Origin: Eggerthella timonensis
Lineage (GTDB): Bacteria; Actinomycetota; Coriobacteriia; Coriobacteriales; Eggerthellaceae
Length of the DNA stretch: 64,000 nucleotides
Direction: 5' to 3'
Assembly (NCBI RefSeq): GCF_900184265.1
Contig: NZ_FXXA01000002.1
Location: forward strand, 620,001-684,000
Shown: one piece after another, positions 48,801-55,296 of the stretch
Position numbering within the stretch: the first letter of the stretch is position 1
Layout of the letters: every line of letters begins with the position of its first letter
Notes under the pieces: model-generated
The model's input: only the letters and a program-made list of their open reading frames with translations
What the model was told of the DNA's origin: nothing
The model's database searches: none
Made by a program: the position numbers and the translations under genes

Positions 48801-51626
48801 ACGAGCGCTACTGACACGAAGGAATACGACGGCGAGGCGCTGGTGGCGCACGATGTCATCGTTTCGGGCGACGGCTGGGCTGACGGCGAGGGCGCGAGCT
48901 ACTCGTACACCGGCTCGCAGACGCTCGTCGGCTCGTCGCCGAACCACTTCGAGGCCACGCTCAATGCGAACACCAAAGCCGAGAACTACACGATGAAGCT
49001 CATCGAAGGCACGCTGACGGTGACCAACCGCAACGCTACATTCAACGTGACGGTGAAGGCTGCCTCCGATACGGCTCTCTACGACGGTAGCGAGCACGAT
49101 GTTTCCGGCTTCGAAAACGAGACGGCGCAAGGCATTCCCGTCCTGGCTGGTGGCAACACGTACTACGTCACCGGATTGAGCGCCAATGCCGCCGGCACCG
49201 ATGCCGGCACCTACGTGGCTCGCGTCGCCGGCACGCCGGTGGTGCTCGATGCCGCAGGCAACGACGTGTCCGATCAATTCTCCGTCACTCCTGAGACCGG
49301 CAAGCTTGTCGTGAGCAAGCGCTCCGTGGTTCTGCAGAGCGGTTCGGGCACCAAGGCATATGACGGCACGGAGCTCGTGAACCACAACATCGCCGTATCG
49401 GGCGATGGCTGGGCGACGGGCGAGGGCGCCGATTACTCGTTCACAGGCACGCAGACGCTCGTGGGCACCTCGGACAACATGTTCGACTATGCGCTCAACG
49501 GGGGCGCGAAGGCCGAGAACTACCAGATCGACAAGCGGTACGGCTCGCTTACGGTGACGAACCGCGGTGCTCAGTACGCGGTTACCGTGACGGCGAACTC
49601 CGCGACGGTCACCTACGACGGTAGCGAGCAGAGCGTGGCCGGCTTGCAGAATCAGACGGACCAGGGCGTGGCCGTGCAGGCTGATGGTCGCACGTACTAC
49701 GTCAGCGGCCTTGCAGCCGACGTTGCAGGCACCAATGCCGGTACGTATACGGCAACGGTGAGCGGCACGCCGGTGGTGCGCGACGCCGACGGCAACGATG
49801 TGAGCGATCAGTTTGCGGTCACCACGCAGCCCGGCTCGCTCGTCATCGAGCAGCGCCCGTTGACGCTGGAGTCCGCCAACCTGTCCAAGAAGTACGACGG
49901 CAGGCCTCTGACGAACGGCTCCGAGCCGCTCGCCGTGGAGGATGGATGGGCGACGGGCGAAGGCGCGGCCTACGTATTCACCGGCTCGGCGACGCTGCCT
50001 GGCGAGACCGCTCCGAACGCTTTCGTCATCAAGGTGAACGACGGCACGAACCTCGACAACTATGTGGTAAGCAAGGTCGAAGGTCAGCTGTCCGTCGAGA
50101 ACCGCGATGCGCGCTACGATGCGACGGTGACGGCCCAGTCCGGCACGTTCACCTACGACGGCACCGCGCATGCGGTTGACGGCTTCGTCGATCAGACAGC
50201 TCAAGGTATTCCGGTGCAGGCCGACGGCCAGACCTATTACGTTTCCGGTCTGACCTCGAAGGCTTCGGGCGCCAACGTGGCCGATTCCATGGCGACCATC
50301 CCGGTTGAGGGCGTCGCCGTGGTGAAGGACGCCGACGGCAACGATGTGAGCGACCAGTTCAACATCAAGGTTCAGGCGGGCAGCTTCACCATTGATCCTG
50401 CCGAGCTTGTCATCGCGGCGAACGATACTGGCAAGCGGTACGGTGATGGCGATCCGGCGCTGACGGCGTCCGTGTCCGGCCTCGTCGCCGGCGATACCTT
50501 CAACGGTTCGTACGTCCTCACCCGTACGGCAGGCGAGAACGCGGGCACGTACGACATCACGGTGAGCGATGTGCAGCTGGGTGCGTTGAGCAACTACACT
50601 GCCACCACACTGGCGGGCCGCTTCATCATCGCTCCGGCGGGCGAAGTGACGCTCGTCGTGAACGATAGCAGCAAAACGTACGACGGCACGCCGCTCGAGC
50701 CTTCCGGGTTCAATCCCATCGGCTTGGCTCCGGGCGACACTGTTGAGGTGACCTATGGCGGCTCGCAAACCGATGCGGGCACGAGCGAGGGAACCATCAC
50801 GGACTACGTCATCCGCAATGCGGCCGACGAAGACGTGACGGCCAACTATCCGACCATCAACATCGAGCCCGGAACGCTGCGCGTCGATCCTATGCAGGTG
50901 GTCATTACGGTCGACGATGCGTCGAAGACCGCTGGTTCGGCCGACCCGGTGTTCAGCGGCTCGGTCCAGGGCCTCGTGAACCCGGACGACCTGGGAGCTA
51001 TCACGTATGTCCGTACGGGTGCAGGCACGGACGAGGCCGTTGGCGTGTACGCCGATGCGATCACGGTCGACTACGCCGCTAACCCGAACTACGCGGTGAA
51101 GGTTGTACCGGGCACGTTCACCATCACGGCGGGTGGAACTGTGGGACCCGTCACGCCGACCCCCGCGACGCCGGGTACGACGCCGCCTGCAACGCCGACG
51201 CCGCTGCCTACGCCGGGCACCCCGCCGGCTGACAACCCGCTGACGCCTATCGTCACGCCTATCGTGGACGCGCTGGCGAATGCGGCGGAGACGGTCATCG
51301 GCGACAACGCGACGCCGCTCGCTCAGAACCAGCCGCGCGAAACCGAGATCGAGGACGACGGCACGCCGCTGGCTGCTGGCTCGCATGCATGGTGCTGGGT
51401 GCATTGGTACATCATCCTCGGCATCATCGTGTCGGTCATCTACGCTGCATGCGTGGCGTTGCGTCGCGGGTTGTTCTCTCACAAGTTGAAGAAGTACGAA
51501 GACGATCTGACCGGGGGCGGCGACCCCGCTCCCGGCGATCCGTCGGCCAACGACAACGTGACGGTGCCGCTGATGCCGAAGGGCGCTCCGGCGGGCGCGA
51601 CGCTGGCCGCCGGTTTGGGCGAATAG
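39861..51626 (+). CDS. Giant repeat adhesin with YDG/MBG-type modules and C-terminal membrane anchor
   Basis: About 3,921 residues. Signal peptide (KALAVFMSFVLAFSLVSLTS), a Pro/Ala/Glu stalk (~40-120), a first globular region, a BIG2 domain (~480-563; SSNANIASVDSKGVVTGV), two to three InlB/Flg_new units (~700-1000; AGYTFTGWNTSSDGTGTTY), a MucBP-like stretch, three tandem SHIRT-like ~85-residue units (~1000-1270), then YDG-type repeats from ~1270. Eleven ~177-residue composite units occupy ~1553-3510. MBG-like domains (~3515-3750), a Pro/Thr linker and one helix (WYIILGIIVSVIYAACVAL, ~3850) end it; no LPXTG. The start is uncertain: the frame is open to 39636, but the signal peptide fits ATG 39861. 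GC drops at 41190-42200. A small membrane protein follows in the same operon. Probable surface adhesin or mucus-binding stalk. Confidence 0.85.
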   Translation: MGMLEKFCDVKNTFEGKALAVFMSFVLAFSLVSLTSLASAAEGEASSDAPAAATADDASDAPADPVETPAADPVEQAAPETAPAAPEATEPAQSEPEAPATTEPQAPVEEVKTVEPGVASVSLDFTHAYVKYLGQTIALPTESMNAPLNKELVFSSYADTGYEIDHVKTVVNGTETELEADEETGEYTVPADQVTSNLVIEVEAKAVEQGDASADAVAKPLDNAPKNEAEKPADEQAAPAITLTETVDGAIVTLEATEGVLPEGATMKVVPLTGEDVKGIAEQKATEEGRELVNYVAFDVTLYDAEGNEIQPNGPVSIAVGSSSLNANDTALYHADENIADVEKVAEGTEASLEHFSPVLAIESRAATSALSDSSIEGSGTQSDPYLIPVGETLTMTGAVSPSGSCNWSWSSGKDNDWTWPGDYATPHGFDYPVTNVASITGDKPSDALFCATYMYIDAAFADQITYYYFKVVEAGSTEPATAFTALEGSKTIAVGSTTKLTIATEPAKASTKGVVWSSSNANIASVDSKGVVTGVKQGKAVITAALPNTDVTASTTIEVTAAQPTVEVAYFYALTPGGDPMDLHSKSWLYVGKGSINTTGLVDSQGKKFVSGQGQFALDTTDRVITYPEEASIKEAVAQKYGVSVEEVNIEYQPYKITYPKGWKDSDKVSHDSNKPCWHVDMTISFTAKEKASAVYHLWDAGETGYAPVENYTLNINETTAPKSNAYPEVKTDSSGVNYRFDGWYTNEGCTGEKVTFPYTLTGAADFYARYVAVSRYTVNYDGNGAESGTVPFDRSTYEHGNAVEVKSDKVPQRAGYTFTGWNTSSDGTGTTYQPGETFSMPESDTTLYAQWAASASSYAVEYYYQEQGSYPEQASLLESRQELTDSEVAVTAQDRTPARDGYVLDETAQSVYEGTVAGDGSLVLKVYFKQQFVVSFLPGDQGTFAAVEHDALEWGASTPAAPEPTGEPGYIFSGWSPEYKQGSEVAASVDYVAQWSERDVPLVYAIAETGGGNVTDKAGDQKGRVTDVVRSATGTPVGSTAVPLSGYEFEKWTVRDETVSDRPTLTSEDVDRYAKASGAYTATEFVAWFKESSDVTLTYVAGEGGSVSRPNETLAPATGAATGSTAEPQPGYRFVKWTATAADGTTVDASEDATLTASAVDAIAKKSGAYENTTFTAHFEQESVIISYEATEGGSVSPERNGISAVDGGVIGSAAKADEHYYFAGWSVQGSDKIISTDNTISKAVVEKYAKNTEGAFTETTFVAHFAAKRKLTVVAKSDSLVYNGKTQVQSDTVYIFDGGERPRVSFSGDEASAEGIDVGEYPVKFHDTSNFQIIDDKRVDVTYQYDVTFVEGMLEITPRPINATGDGWDEPQEYTGFAYSKDTYKVEGFNYWGVERGLVHGHLASADYSISGTEPGEYKGSFDTIRIVDASGKDVTSNYDINKTVGNLEIVASTQPLVITANSQSWKYDGSEHSDNGYTVSYGGTAVTPDSDGTYTLPTGDKVSATVSGTVTNVADSGVGNNAITGYEVQNVDRYTNVATVNGTLSITPRTVELTSATASKPYDGTALTASGITESGDGWIAGEGAEYNVTGSQTAVASSDNTFEYTLKDGTTVGNYTITQHLGTLTVEGLADDAKFEITVEANSLTDTYDGTAKSASGLKQTQFTFGDATFTVTGLDASFTETNAGTYGVNVTGTPVVTDEKGNVVTDQFIVKTTAGSLVIKTRDLTLASATLSKVYDGTPLVNGNTPLAEQGWVDGEGATYEFKNSVTLPNETKPNDFTISPNEGTSLDNYNVTTKPGQLTIENRPEDIKYAVDVTASSGTFTYDGTAKQVSGFEGETDRGIPVQADGRTYYVKGLESKAEGTNVADSTGTVPVQGIAQVLDESNNDVSSQFKVTVHNGSLAIGKRTVTLASDTLSKEYDGMPLTNGETPLATEDGWVDGQGATYQFTGSVTLPNTMAPNAFTVMPKPGTILDNYQVDKTEGTLRVTNRDAQYEVTLTANSLSETYDGTTKSVSGFVGEENGAVAVQAGDQTYYVSGLTASASGTNADTYQTVIEGTAVVADAAGNVVTDQFNVNTIGGSLVIDKRPVTLQSASDEKPYDGTPLENHAVDVTAGSWANDEGATYRFTGSVTLPGETAPNAFEIVPNAGTNLDNYNLRKIEGQLTILNRDAKYDVTMTANSGTFTYDGTEKKVSGFENETDQGIPVVADGRTYYVKGLTSSASGTNADTYQTTIAGTAVVVDAAGNVVTGQFNVKTVDGSLVIDKRVVDLISASDEKPYDGTPLTNDTVDVMGDGWAPGQGASYNVTGSQTVVGFSDNTFTYVLTGGASEENYTITPMFGSLRVYNADAKFEVTVAANSDTVTYDGEQHAVSGLVGETDKGVLVQANGLDFYVSGLSANAEGIDANTYAANVIGTPVVKDAADNDVTDQFDVKTVGGSLTIEKRTVTMTSATAEKYYDGTPLKDSTVTVPEGSWADGEGATYQVTGSQTKIGSSPNTFTYTLTGATKAENYNINPVEGALTVKSRDARFDLTLEANSLAATYDGTEKSVSGLKQTEFTIDGATFTVSGVTAEAKGTDARVYQVVPHGDVKIVDSEGNDVTDQFNVTFKEGSLTIEKRPLTLTSATLSKRYDGTPLTNGDTPLYLEQGWAEGEGATYEFTESVTLPGATASNEFNIHANAGTKLENYATTKSVGQLTIEDRNEDAKYAIDLEANSGAFLYDGQQKSVDGFVQTEFAFGGVTYTVTGLAASATRTDAGTTTVGISGTPVVKDAAGNDVTSQFKITLVPGTLKVDKRSVVLESATDSKPYDGTELVNDNVAVAGDGWADGEGAAYNVTGSQTLVGFSSNTFTYALTGGTKAENYSIDTREGTLTVTNRDAKYEATVEADSATFQYDGEKKTVSGFKNETVDGIHVQVGALTYYVAGLTASAELTDAGTVQVKATGNPTVRDAAGNDVTSEFNIKSVAGSLSVEKRQVNLTSATDTKEYDGEALVAHDVIVSGDGWADGEGASYSYTGSQTLVGSSPNHFEATLNANTKAENYTMKLIEGTLTVTNRNATFNVTVKAASDTALYDGSEHDVSGFENETAQGIPVLAGGNTYYVTGLSANAAGTDAGTYVARVAGTPVVLDAAGNDVSDQFSVTPETGKLVVSKRSVVLQSGSGTKAYDGTELVNHNIAVSGDGWATGEGADYSFTGTQTLVGTSDNMFDYALNGGAKAENYQIDKRYGSLTVTNRGAQYAVTVTANSATVTYDGSEQSVAGLQNQTDQGVAVQADGRTYYVSGLAADVAGTNAGTYTATVSGTPVVRDADGNDVSDQFAVTTQPGSLVIEQRPLTLESANLSKKYDGRPLTNGSEPLAVEDGWATGEGAAYVFTGSATLPGETAPNAFVIKVNDGTNLDNYVVSKVEGQLSVENRDARYDATVTAQSGTFTYDGTAHAVDGFVDQTAQGIPVQADGQTYYVSGLTSKASGANVADSMATIPVEGVAVVKDADGNDVSDQFNIKVQAGSFTIDPAELVIAANDTGKRYGDGDPALTASVSGLVAGDTFNGSYVLTRTAGENAGTYDITVSDVQLGALSNYTATTLAGRFIIAPAGEVTLVVNDSSKTYDGTPLEPSGFNPIGLAPGDTVEVTYGGSQTDAGTSEGTITDYVIRNAADEDVTANYPTINIEPGTLRVDPMQVVITVDDASKTAGSADPVFSGSVQGLVNPDDLGAITYVRTGAGTDEAVGVYADAITVDYAANPNYAVKVVPGTFTITAGGTVGPVTPTPATPGTTPPATPTPLPTPGTPPADNPLTPIVTPIVDALANAAETVIGDNATPLAQNQPRETEIEDDGTPLAAGSHAWCWVHWYIILGIIVSVIYAACVALRRGLFSHKLKKYEDDLTGGGDPAPGDPSANDNVTVPLMPKGAPAGATLAAGLGE
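44520..50390 (+). repeat. Array of eleven ~530-bp composite repeats in the adhesin gene
   Basis: Each unit encodes module 1 (hallmark KxYDGTPL, ending GxLTVxNRDA) and module 2 (hallmark TYDGTxKxVSGF, ending GSLVIxKR). KxYDG hallmarks recur near 44549, 45073, 45623, 46163, 46700, 47231, 47752, 48284, 48818, 49350 and 49880, spacing 521-550 bases. Copies are diverged at the nucleotide level and include swapped sub-variants (SGSVTLP versus TGSQTxVG), indicating old duplication with shuffling. Confidence 0.85.
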
Positions 51627-51636
51627 GGGTTCCATC

Positions 51637-52191
51637 ATGAAGAAAAGCAACGTGATCGTATTCGTCCTGCTGGCCTTGGCTTCGGCGTTCTTCCTGTGGC
51701 TCTGGTATTTTCTGGGGCTCAATCAGGTGGACGAGCCGCTCGACCTGGTGCTGTCCATCGCGTGGTGGGTGGTCATCGTGGTCGCAATCGCCATCATCGT
51801 GAAGATGGAGCGCACGCGCCGACAGCGCGTTCGCACCGTGTACGTGGGCGATCAAGCTACGTTCAACAGCGAGCGGGGCTTGGCTGCCATCGAAGGCTCC
51901 CAACCGATGCCCGAGGTGATCGCCAGGATTTTGCAGGACTTGAAGTACGATTTCTCGCGCGAGGATTTTCCCGACAAGGACCGTTTTGCGGTGAAGTACT
52001 TCGTGCGGACGAAGAAGTTCGATACTGAGAAGCGCGATGGTGAGGCGGTCGAAGGATCGGATCAAGCGAAGCAGATCGAGCAGAAGACGTGGAAGGGCGA
52101 GGTGTTCATCGTCGAAACGAAGGAGGAGCGCCCCTTCGACACGCCCGAAGAGCTGGCTGTCATCTTGGCGTCGCTCGAGCAAGCTGCCTAA
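51637..52191 (+). CDS. Membrane protein encoded behind the giant adhesin
   Basis: 184 residues: two hydrophobic helices (IVFVLLALASAFFLWLWYFLG; VVIVVAIAIIVKM) and a ~125-residue cytoplasmic part with no family I recognise (SREDFPDKDRFAVKYFVRT, PFDTPEELAVILASLEQ). It starts 11 bases after the adhesin stop, with GGGG 6 bases upstream, so it is co-transcribed. A role in export or anchoring of the adhesin is a reasonable guess only. Confidence 0.75.
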   Translation: MKKSNVIVFVLLALASAFFLWLWYFLGLNQVDEPLDLVLSIAWWVVIVVAIAIIVKMERTRRQRVRTVYVGDQATFNSERGLAAIEGSQPMPEVIARILQDLKYDFSREDFPDKDRFAVKYFVRTKKFDTEKRDGEAVEGSDQAKQIEQKTWKGEVFIVETKEERPFDTPEELAVILASLEQAA

Positions 52192-52195
52192 AACG

Positions 52196-52226
52196 AACGG
52201 CCCCGGCATCCCGGGGCCGTTTTGCA
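52196..52226 (+). terminator. Terminator of the adhesin operon
   Basis: AACGGCCCCGG (52196-52206) pairs with CCGGGGCCGTT (52211-52221), then TTGCAT. Confidence 0.8.
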
Positions 52227-52256
52227 TCATGCGTTCGCGAACGCACGGCGGCTTGC

Positions 52257-52302
52257 CATCCTGAGCGAAGGCCATAGGCCGAAGCCGAAGGATCCCGCGC
52301 GG
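52257..52302 (+). repeat. Short dispersed repeat
   Basis: CATCCTGAGCGAAGGCC, then ATAGGCCGAAGCCGAAGGA and TCCCGCGCGG; second copy at 58854-58899, minus-strand copy at 6693-6730, and degenerate traces near 60380-60430. Confidence 0.6.
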
Positions 52303-52356
52303 TCTTGAGGCCGGAAGGTTTCCGGCTGGCGCCGTACGCGATCTCTCGGCTCCACT

Positions 52357-52404
52357 GCTGCGTCGCTTCACGGCTCCGCCGCTGCGCCGCTTCACGGCTA
52401 CGCC
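52357..52404. repeat. 24-bp tandem repeat
   Basis: Two adjacent 24-base units (GCTGCGYCGCTTCACGGCTM then CGCC; 22 of 24 identical) followed by shorter GCTACGCC units to 52430. Non-coding, between the dispersed repeat and a parS site. Confidence 0.65.
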
Positions 52405-52447
52405 GCTACGCCGCTACGCCGTTCCGCCGAGGACGGCGAATCCTGAG

Positions 52448-52463
52448 TGTTTCACGTGAAACA
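52448..52463. promoter_or_regulatory. parS: parS site (exact)
   Basis: TGTTTCACGTGAAACA. Followed by ATGTACTGCGATAATA, as after the site at 32023, and then by a half-degenerate copy TGTTTCACAGGAAACA at 52496-52511 (14 of 16). Confidence 0.85.
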
Positions 52464-52530
52464 ATCGACTCAATGTACTGCGATAATAGAACAATTGTTT
52501 CACAGGAAACACTTATTCTTGTCTGCTGAG

Positions 52531-53136
52531 CTAGTTTCCCCGAGCTTCTACGAACGTTCGGATCACCGAGACGGCGCCCATCGCGTCAAGGTCGCCGGAG
52601 TTGATGCAGAGGTCGTAGTTGCGCGCTTGTCCCCAGTTCTCGTCGGTGAAGTAGCGGTAGTAGCTGGCGCGGTTCTTGTCGACTCGCGCGATGCGGCTGC
52701 GCGCCTCGGCCTCAGAGAGGTCGTTGCGACGCATGACGCGCGCCACACGCGCTTCCATGGGCGCGCTGACGAACAGGCTGACGAGACCCGGATGGCCGTC
52801 CAGCACGTAGTCGGCGCAGCGCCCGACGATGACGCACGGCCCCTCGTCGGCGATGGACTTCAGGATGTCCACCTCGGTTTTGTAGATGCGCGACGCTACC
52901 GGATGCTCGATGTCGGTACCGCAGAAGAAGCTGTTGGGATTGAGCAGCAGCGGCCGCATGGGTTTCTCGTCGAAGTCCTCCACCACGTCGCCGCTGAGGC
53001 CGCTCTCCTCGGCGATGCGCTTGAGCAGCAGCTTGTCGTAGTACGCGATGCCCAACTCGCTTGCGAGGCGCTCGCCGATCTCGCGGCCGCCGCTTCCGTA
53101 CTCCCTGCTGATCGCGAAGACGAGATGCTGATCCAT
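52531..53136 (-). CDS. Cytidylate kinase-like family protein
   Basis: 201 residues. ISREYGSGGREIGERLA is the P-loop region of the cytidylate-kinase-like family (Cytidylate_kin2), followed by YYDKLLLKRIAEESGL, VIVGRCADYVLDG and DKNRASYYRYFTDENWG. True CMP kinase is a different, more canonical sequence, so the substrate of this family is uncertain. MDQHLVFA at 53136 is chosen because GGAAGGGA lies upstream at good spacing. Divergent from the MATE gene, monocistronic. Confidence 0.85.
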   Translation of the reverse strand: MDQHLVFAISREYGSGGREIGERLASELGIAYYDKLLLKRIAEESGLSGDVVEDFDEKPMRPLLLNPNSFFCGTDIEHPVASRIYKTEVDILKSIADEGPCVIVGRCADYVLDGHPGLVSLFVSAPMEARVARVMRRNDLSEAEARSRIARVDKNRASYYRYFTDENWGQARNYDLCINSGDLDAMGAVSVIRTFVEARGN

Positions 53137-53234
53137 GCTGGTCCCTTCCGTGTTCCTGCGGGTTCCACGCGAATGCGTTTTTGCCATTGTACCCTCTTTC
53201 TCCGGATTCGCGATCGATCGATTGTGCAGAAATG

Positions 53235-53295
53235 ATAAGGAAACTTATTTTCCAAACAAAGGAGCGTCTCGTTCTGTATACAATAAGGAAACTTA
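53235..53295. promoter_or_regulatory. Paired operator-like repeats at the MATE promoter
   Basis: ATAAGGAAACTTAT (53235-53248) and ATAAGGAAACTTA (53283-53295), each a small inverted repeat (ATAAG/CTTAT), 48 bases apart. The second overlaps the -10 TACAAT (53279-53284). These are probable sites for the MarR encoded downstream. Confidence 0.6.
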
Positions 53296-53320
53296 CTAAT
53301 TACTAGGAGATGTGAAAGAG

Positions 53321-54790
53321 ATGGTGCGTGTGGCGAAGACGGATCGGTTGGGGACGGAGCGCATCGGCAGGCTGCTGCTGGAGTTTTCCGTGCCGGCTAT
53401 CATCAGCATGGTGTTCAATTCGATGTACAACGTGGTGGATACCGCGTTTCTAGGGCAGGCCGTGGGAGAGATGGGCGTGGCGGTTACCACGTTGGCGTTG
53501 CCGGTGCAGACCATCCTCATGGGATTCTCGATGCTGGCCGGGCAAGGCGGCAACGCGCTGGCGGCCATCCAGCTGGGCGAGGGTAAGAAGAACCAGGTGG
53601 AGCGCACGCTGGGCAACTCGGCCACGCTGTTGGTAATCGTGGCGGCGCTCGTAGCGATAGCGGCGTGCGTGCTGATCGATCCTCTCCTGGCTCTCATCGC
53701 GACGCCCGAGAACCTCTGGGCGCCCACCAAGGCGTTCGTGCAGATCGTGTGCTTCGGCTTCGTGTTCCAGTCCGTCGGCATGGGCCTCAACAACTTCCTG
53801 CGCACGGCGGGCAAGCCGAACCTGGCGCTGGGCACGATGGTGCTGGGCACGCTCATGTGCATCGCGTTCAACTACCTGTTCGTGCTGGTGCTGGGCTGGG
53901 GCGTGCAGGGCAGCGCGCTGGCCACCATCCTCGGCCAGGCCTGCGGCATGGCGCCGGTGGTGTGGTACTTCGTCGCGTCGAAGAACGCGCCGTTCAGGTT
54001 GCACGCGCAGTGCTGCGTGCCCGATCTGCGGCTGATGGGCCGCATCATCACGCTGGGCGTCGCGTCGTTTGTGATGCAGGTGGCAACGACCGTGGTCAGC
54101 GTGGTGCTCAACCATGTGGTGGGCGTCTACGGGGCGCAGGACCCCATCGGCGTGCAGGGCGCGCTCGCGGCCATCGGCGTGGCGCAGAAAGCCACCATGT
54201 TCGCCATCATGCCGCTCGTGGGCCTCATCATGGGCGCGCAGCCCATCATCGGTTTCAACTACGGCGCGAAGCTGTGGTCGCGCGTGCTGTCGACGCTCGC
54301 GTGGGCCTGCGCGTGGGGCGTGGGAATCGGCGTGCTGTTCTTCGCGGTGGCGCATCTCGTCCCCGAGCCCATCGTGGCGTTGTTCGGCGTGTCGGGTGAG
54401 CTCGAGAGCTTCTCCGTGTGGGCGCTCAAGGTGTACACCATCCTGTTCCCGCTCGTGGGCTTCCAGATCGTCGGGTCGAGTTACTTCCAGTCGAGCGGCC
54501 AGCCGTTCAAGGCCGCGGTGCTGGAGCTGACGCGGCAGGTGTTGTTCCTCATCCCACTGTACCTCGTGCTGCCTGGCGTGCTGAGCGCCGTGTTCGGCCT
54601 GAGCGGGCTGCAGGGCGTGGTGGTGTGCGTGCCGGTTTCCGACGGTTTGTCCGTGCTGGTGACAAGCGTGTTCGTGGCGCGCGAGGTGCGTGCGTTGACA
54701 AGCGCTGCGCGTGATGCGAATATGTTTCACGTGAAACATTCGTTCGCCGAACGAGGCAATCGACGGGAGGCTTTATGCGAGCACGACTGA
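53321..54790 (+). CDS. MATE-family efflux transporter
   Basis: About 489 residues with 12 helices in two MatE repeats: LLLEFSVPAIISMVFNSMY, TAFLGQAVGEMGVA and GNALAAIQLGEG in the first, PLVGLIMGAQPIIGFNYGA in the second. Exports drugs or metabolites using a Na+ or H+ gradient. The start is uncertain: AGGAG at 53305 is 11 bases from ATG 53321 and 3 bases from GTG 53312. The last ~30 residues (from NMFHVKHS) are encoded by a parS site and its flank, so the natural C-terminus has been extended through it. The 3' end overlaps marR by 16 bases. Confidence 0.9.
   Translation: MVRVAKTDRLGTERIGRLLLEFSVPAIISMVFNSMYNVVDTAFLGQAVGEMGVAVTTLALPVQTILMGFSMLAGQGGNALAAIQLGEGKKNQVERTLGNSATLLVIVAALVAIAACVLIDPLLALIATPENLWAPTKAFVQIVCFGFVFQSVGMGLNNFLRTAGKPNLALGTMVLGTLMCIAFNYLFVLVLGWGVQGSALATILGQACGMAPVVWYFVASKNAPFRLHAQCCVPDLRLMGRIITLGVASFVMQVATTVVSVVLNHVVGVYGAQDPIGVQGALAAIGVAQKATMFAIMPLVGLIMGAQPIIGFNYGAKLWSRVLSTLAWACAWGVGIGVLFFAVAHLVPEPIVALFGVSGELESFSVWALKVYTILFPLVGFQIVGSSYFQSSGQPFKAAVLELTRQVLFLIPLYLVLPGVLSAVFGLSGLQGVVVCVPVSDGLSVLVTSVFVAREVRALTSAARDANMFHVKHSFAERGNRREALCEHD
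54723..54738. promoter_or_regulatory. parS: parS site (exact), inside a coding region
   Basis: TGTTTCACGTGAAACA in the 3' end of the MATE gene, translated as MFHVKH, followed by TTCGTTCG. The only exact copy in this window that lies inside a gene. Confidence 0.85.
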
Positions 54791-55221
54791 GCGACGACGC
54801 CATCATGCGCGAGCTCGCGCACATGAACCAGGTGCTCACGCGCCGCGCCCGCACGGTGACGGGCGGTCGGGGAGCCACCTTCGTGCTGGCGATATTGGCC
54901 GGGCATGAGGAAGCTATGGCCGAGGGCTTCGCCTCGCGCAATTTGTCGCAGGTGGAAATCGCCGAAGCGGTGGGCATGCGACCTCAATCGCTGGGGCCGC
55001 TGATCGCGCAGCTGGAGCGCGAGGGCTGCATCGAGCGCTTCACGTATGAGGACGATCGGCGCGCGCAGCTGGTGGCGCTGACCGACCGCGGTCGCGATCG
55101 GGCACAGGACGCTCGCACCGGGCAGCGCGCGTTCGCGACCGACATGCTGTCGGCGCTCGACGAGGAAGAACGCGTCCAGCTGTCCGCTATCGTGCAGAAG
55201 CTGAACGCGTCCTTGGGGTAG
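54775..55221 (+). CDS. MarR-family transcriptional regulator
   Basis: 148 residues. Winged helix: SQVEIAEAVGMRPQSLGPLIAQLEREGCIERF with the wing YEDDRRAQLVALTDRG. GGGAGG lies 5 bases before the ATG. It overlaps the end of the MATE gene, so the two are co-expressed; the usual logic is a repressor of its own operon released by the drug or metabolite that the pump exports. Candidate operators lie at 53235-53295. Confidence 0.92.
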   Translation: MRARLSDDAIMRELAHMNQVLTRRARTVTGGRGATFVLAILAGHEEAMAEGFASRNLSQVEIAEAVGMRPQSLGPLIAQLEREGCIERFTYEDDRRAQLVALTDRGRDRAQDARTGQRAFATDMLSALDEEERVQLSAIVQKLNASLG

Positions 55222-55247
55222 GCCGCGCCCGGAGGGAGGGCGCGGCC
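55221..55247 (+). terminator. Terminator hairpin after marR
   Basis: GGCCGCGCCC (55221-55230) pairs with GGGCGCGGCC (55238-55247); no T-tract. Confidence 0.55.
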
Positions 55248-55296
55248 GGGGAGGGGGCTCAGCGCAGAGTGCGGGAGCATGGAAAAGGGGGGTGCG

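Noticed and set aside
45621-51722. A 2,033-codon open frame on the minus strand across the adhesin repeats
   Set aside because: It is exactly antisense to the repeat array and open because the sense codons, biased and repetitive, avoid antisense stops. It has no ribosome-binding site or recognisable domain, and the sense strand has a signal peptide, known repeats and an anchor.
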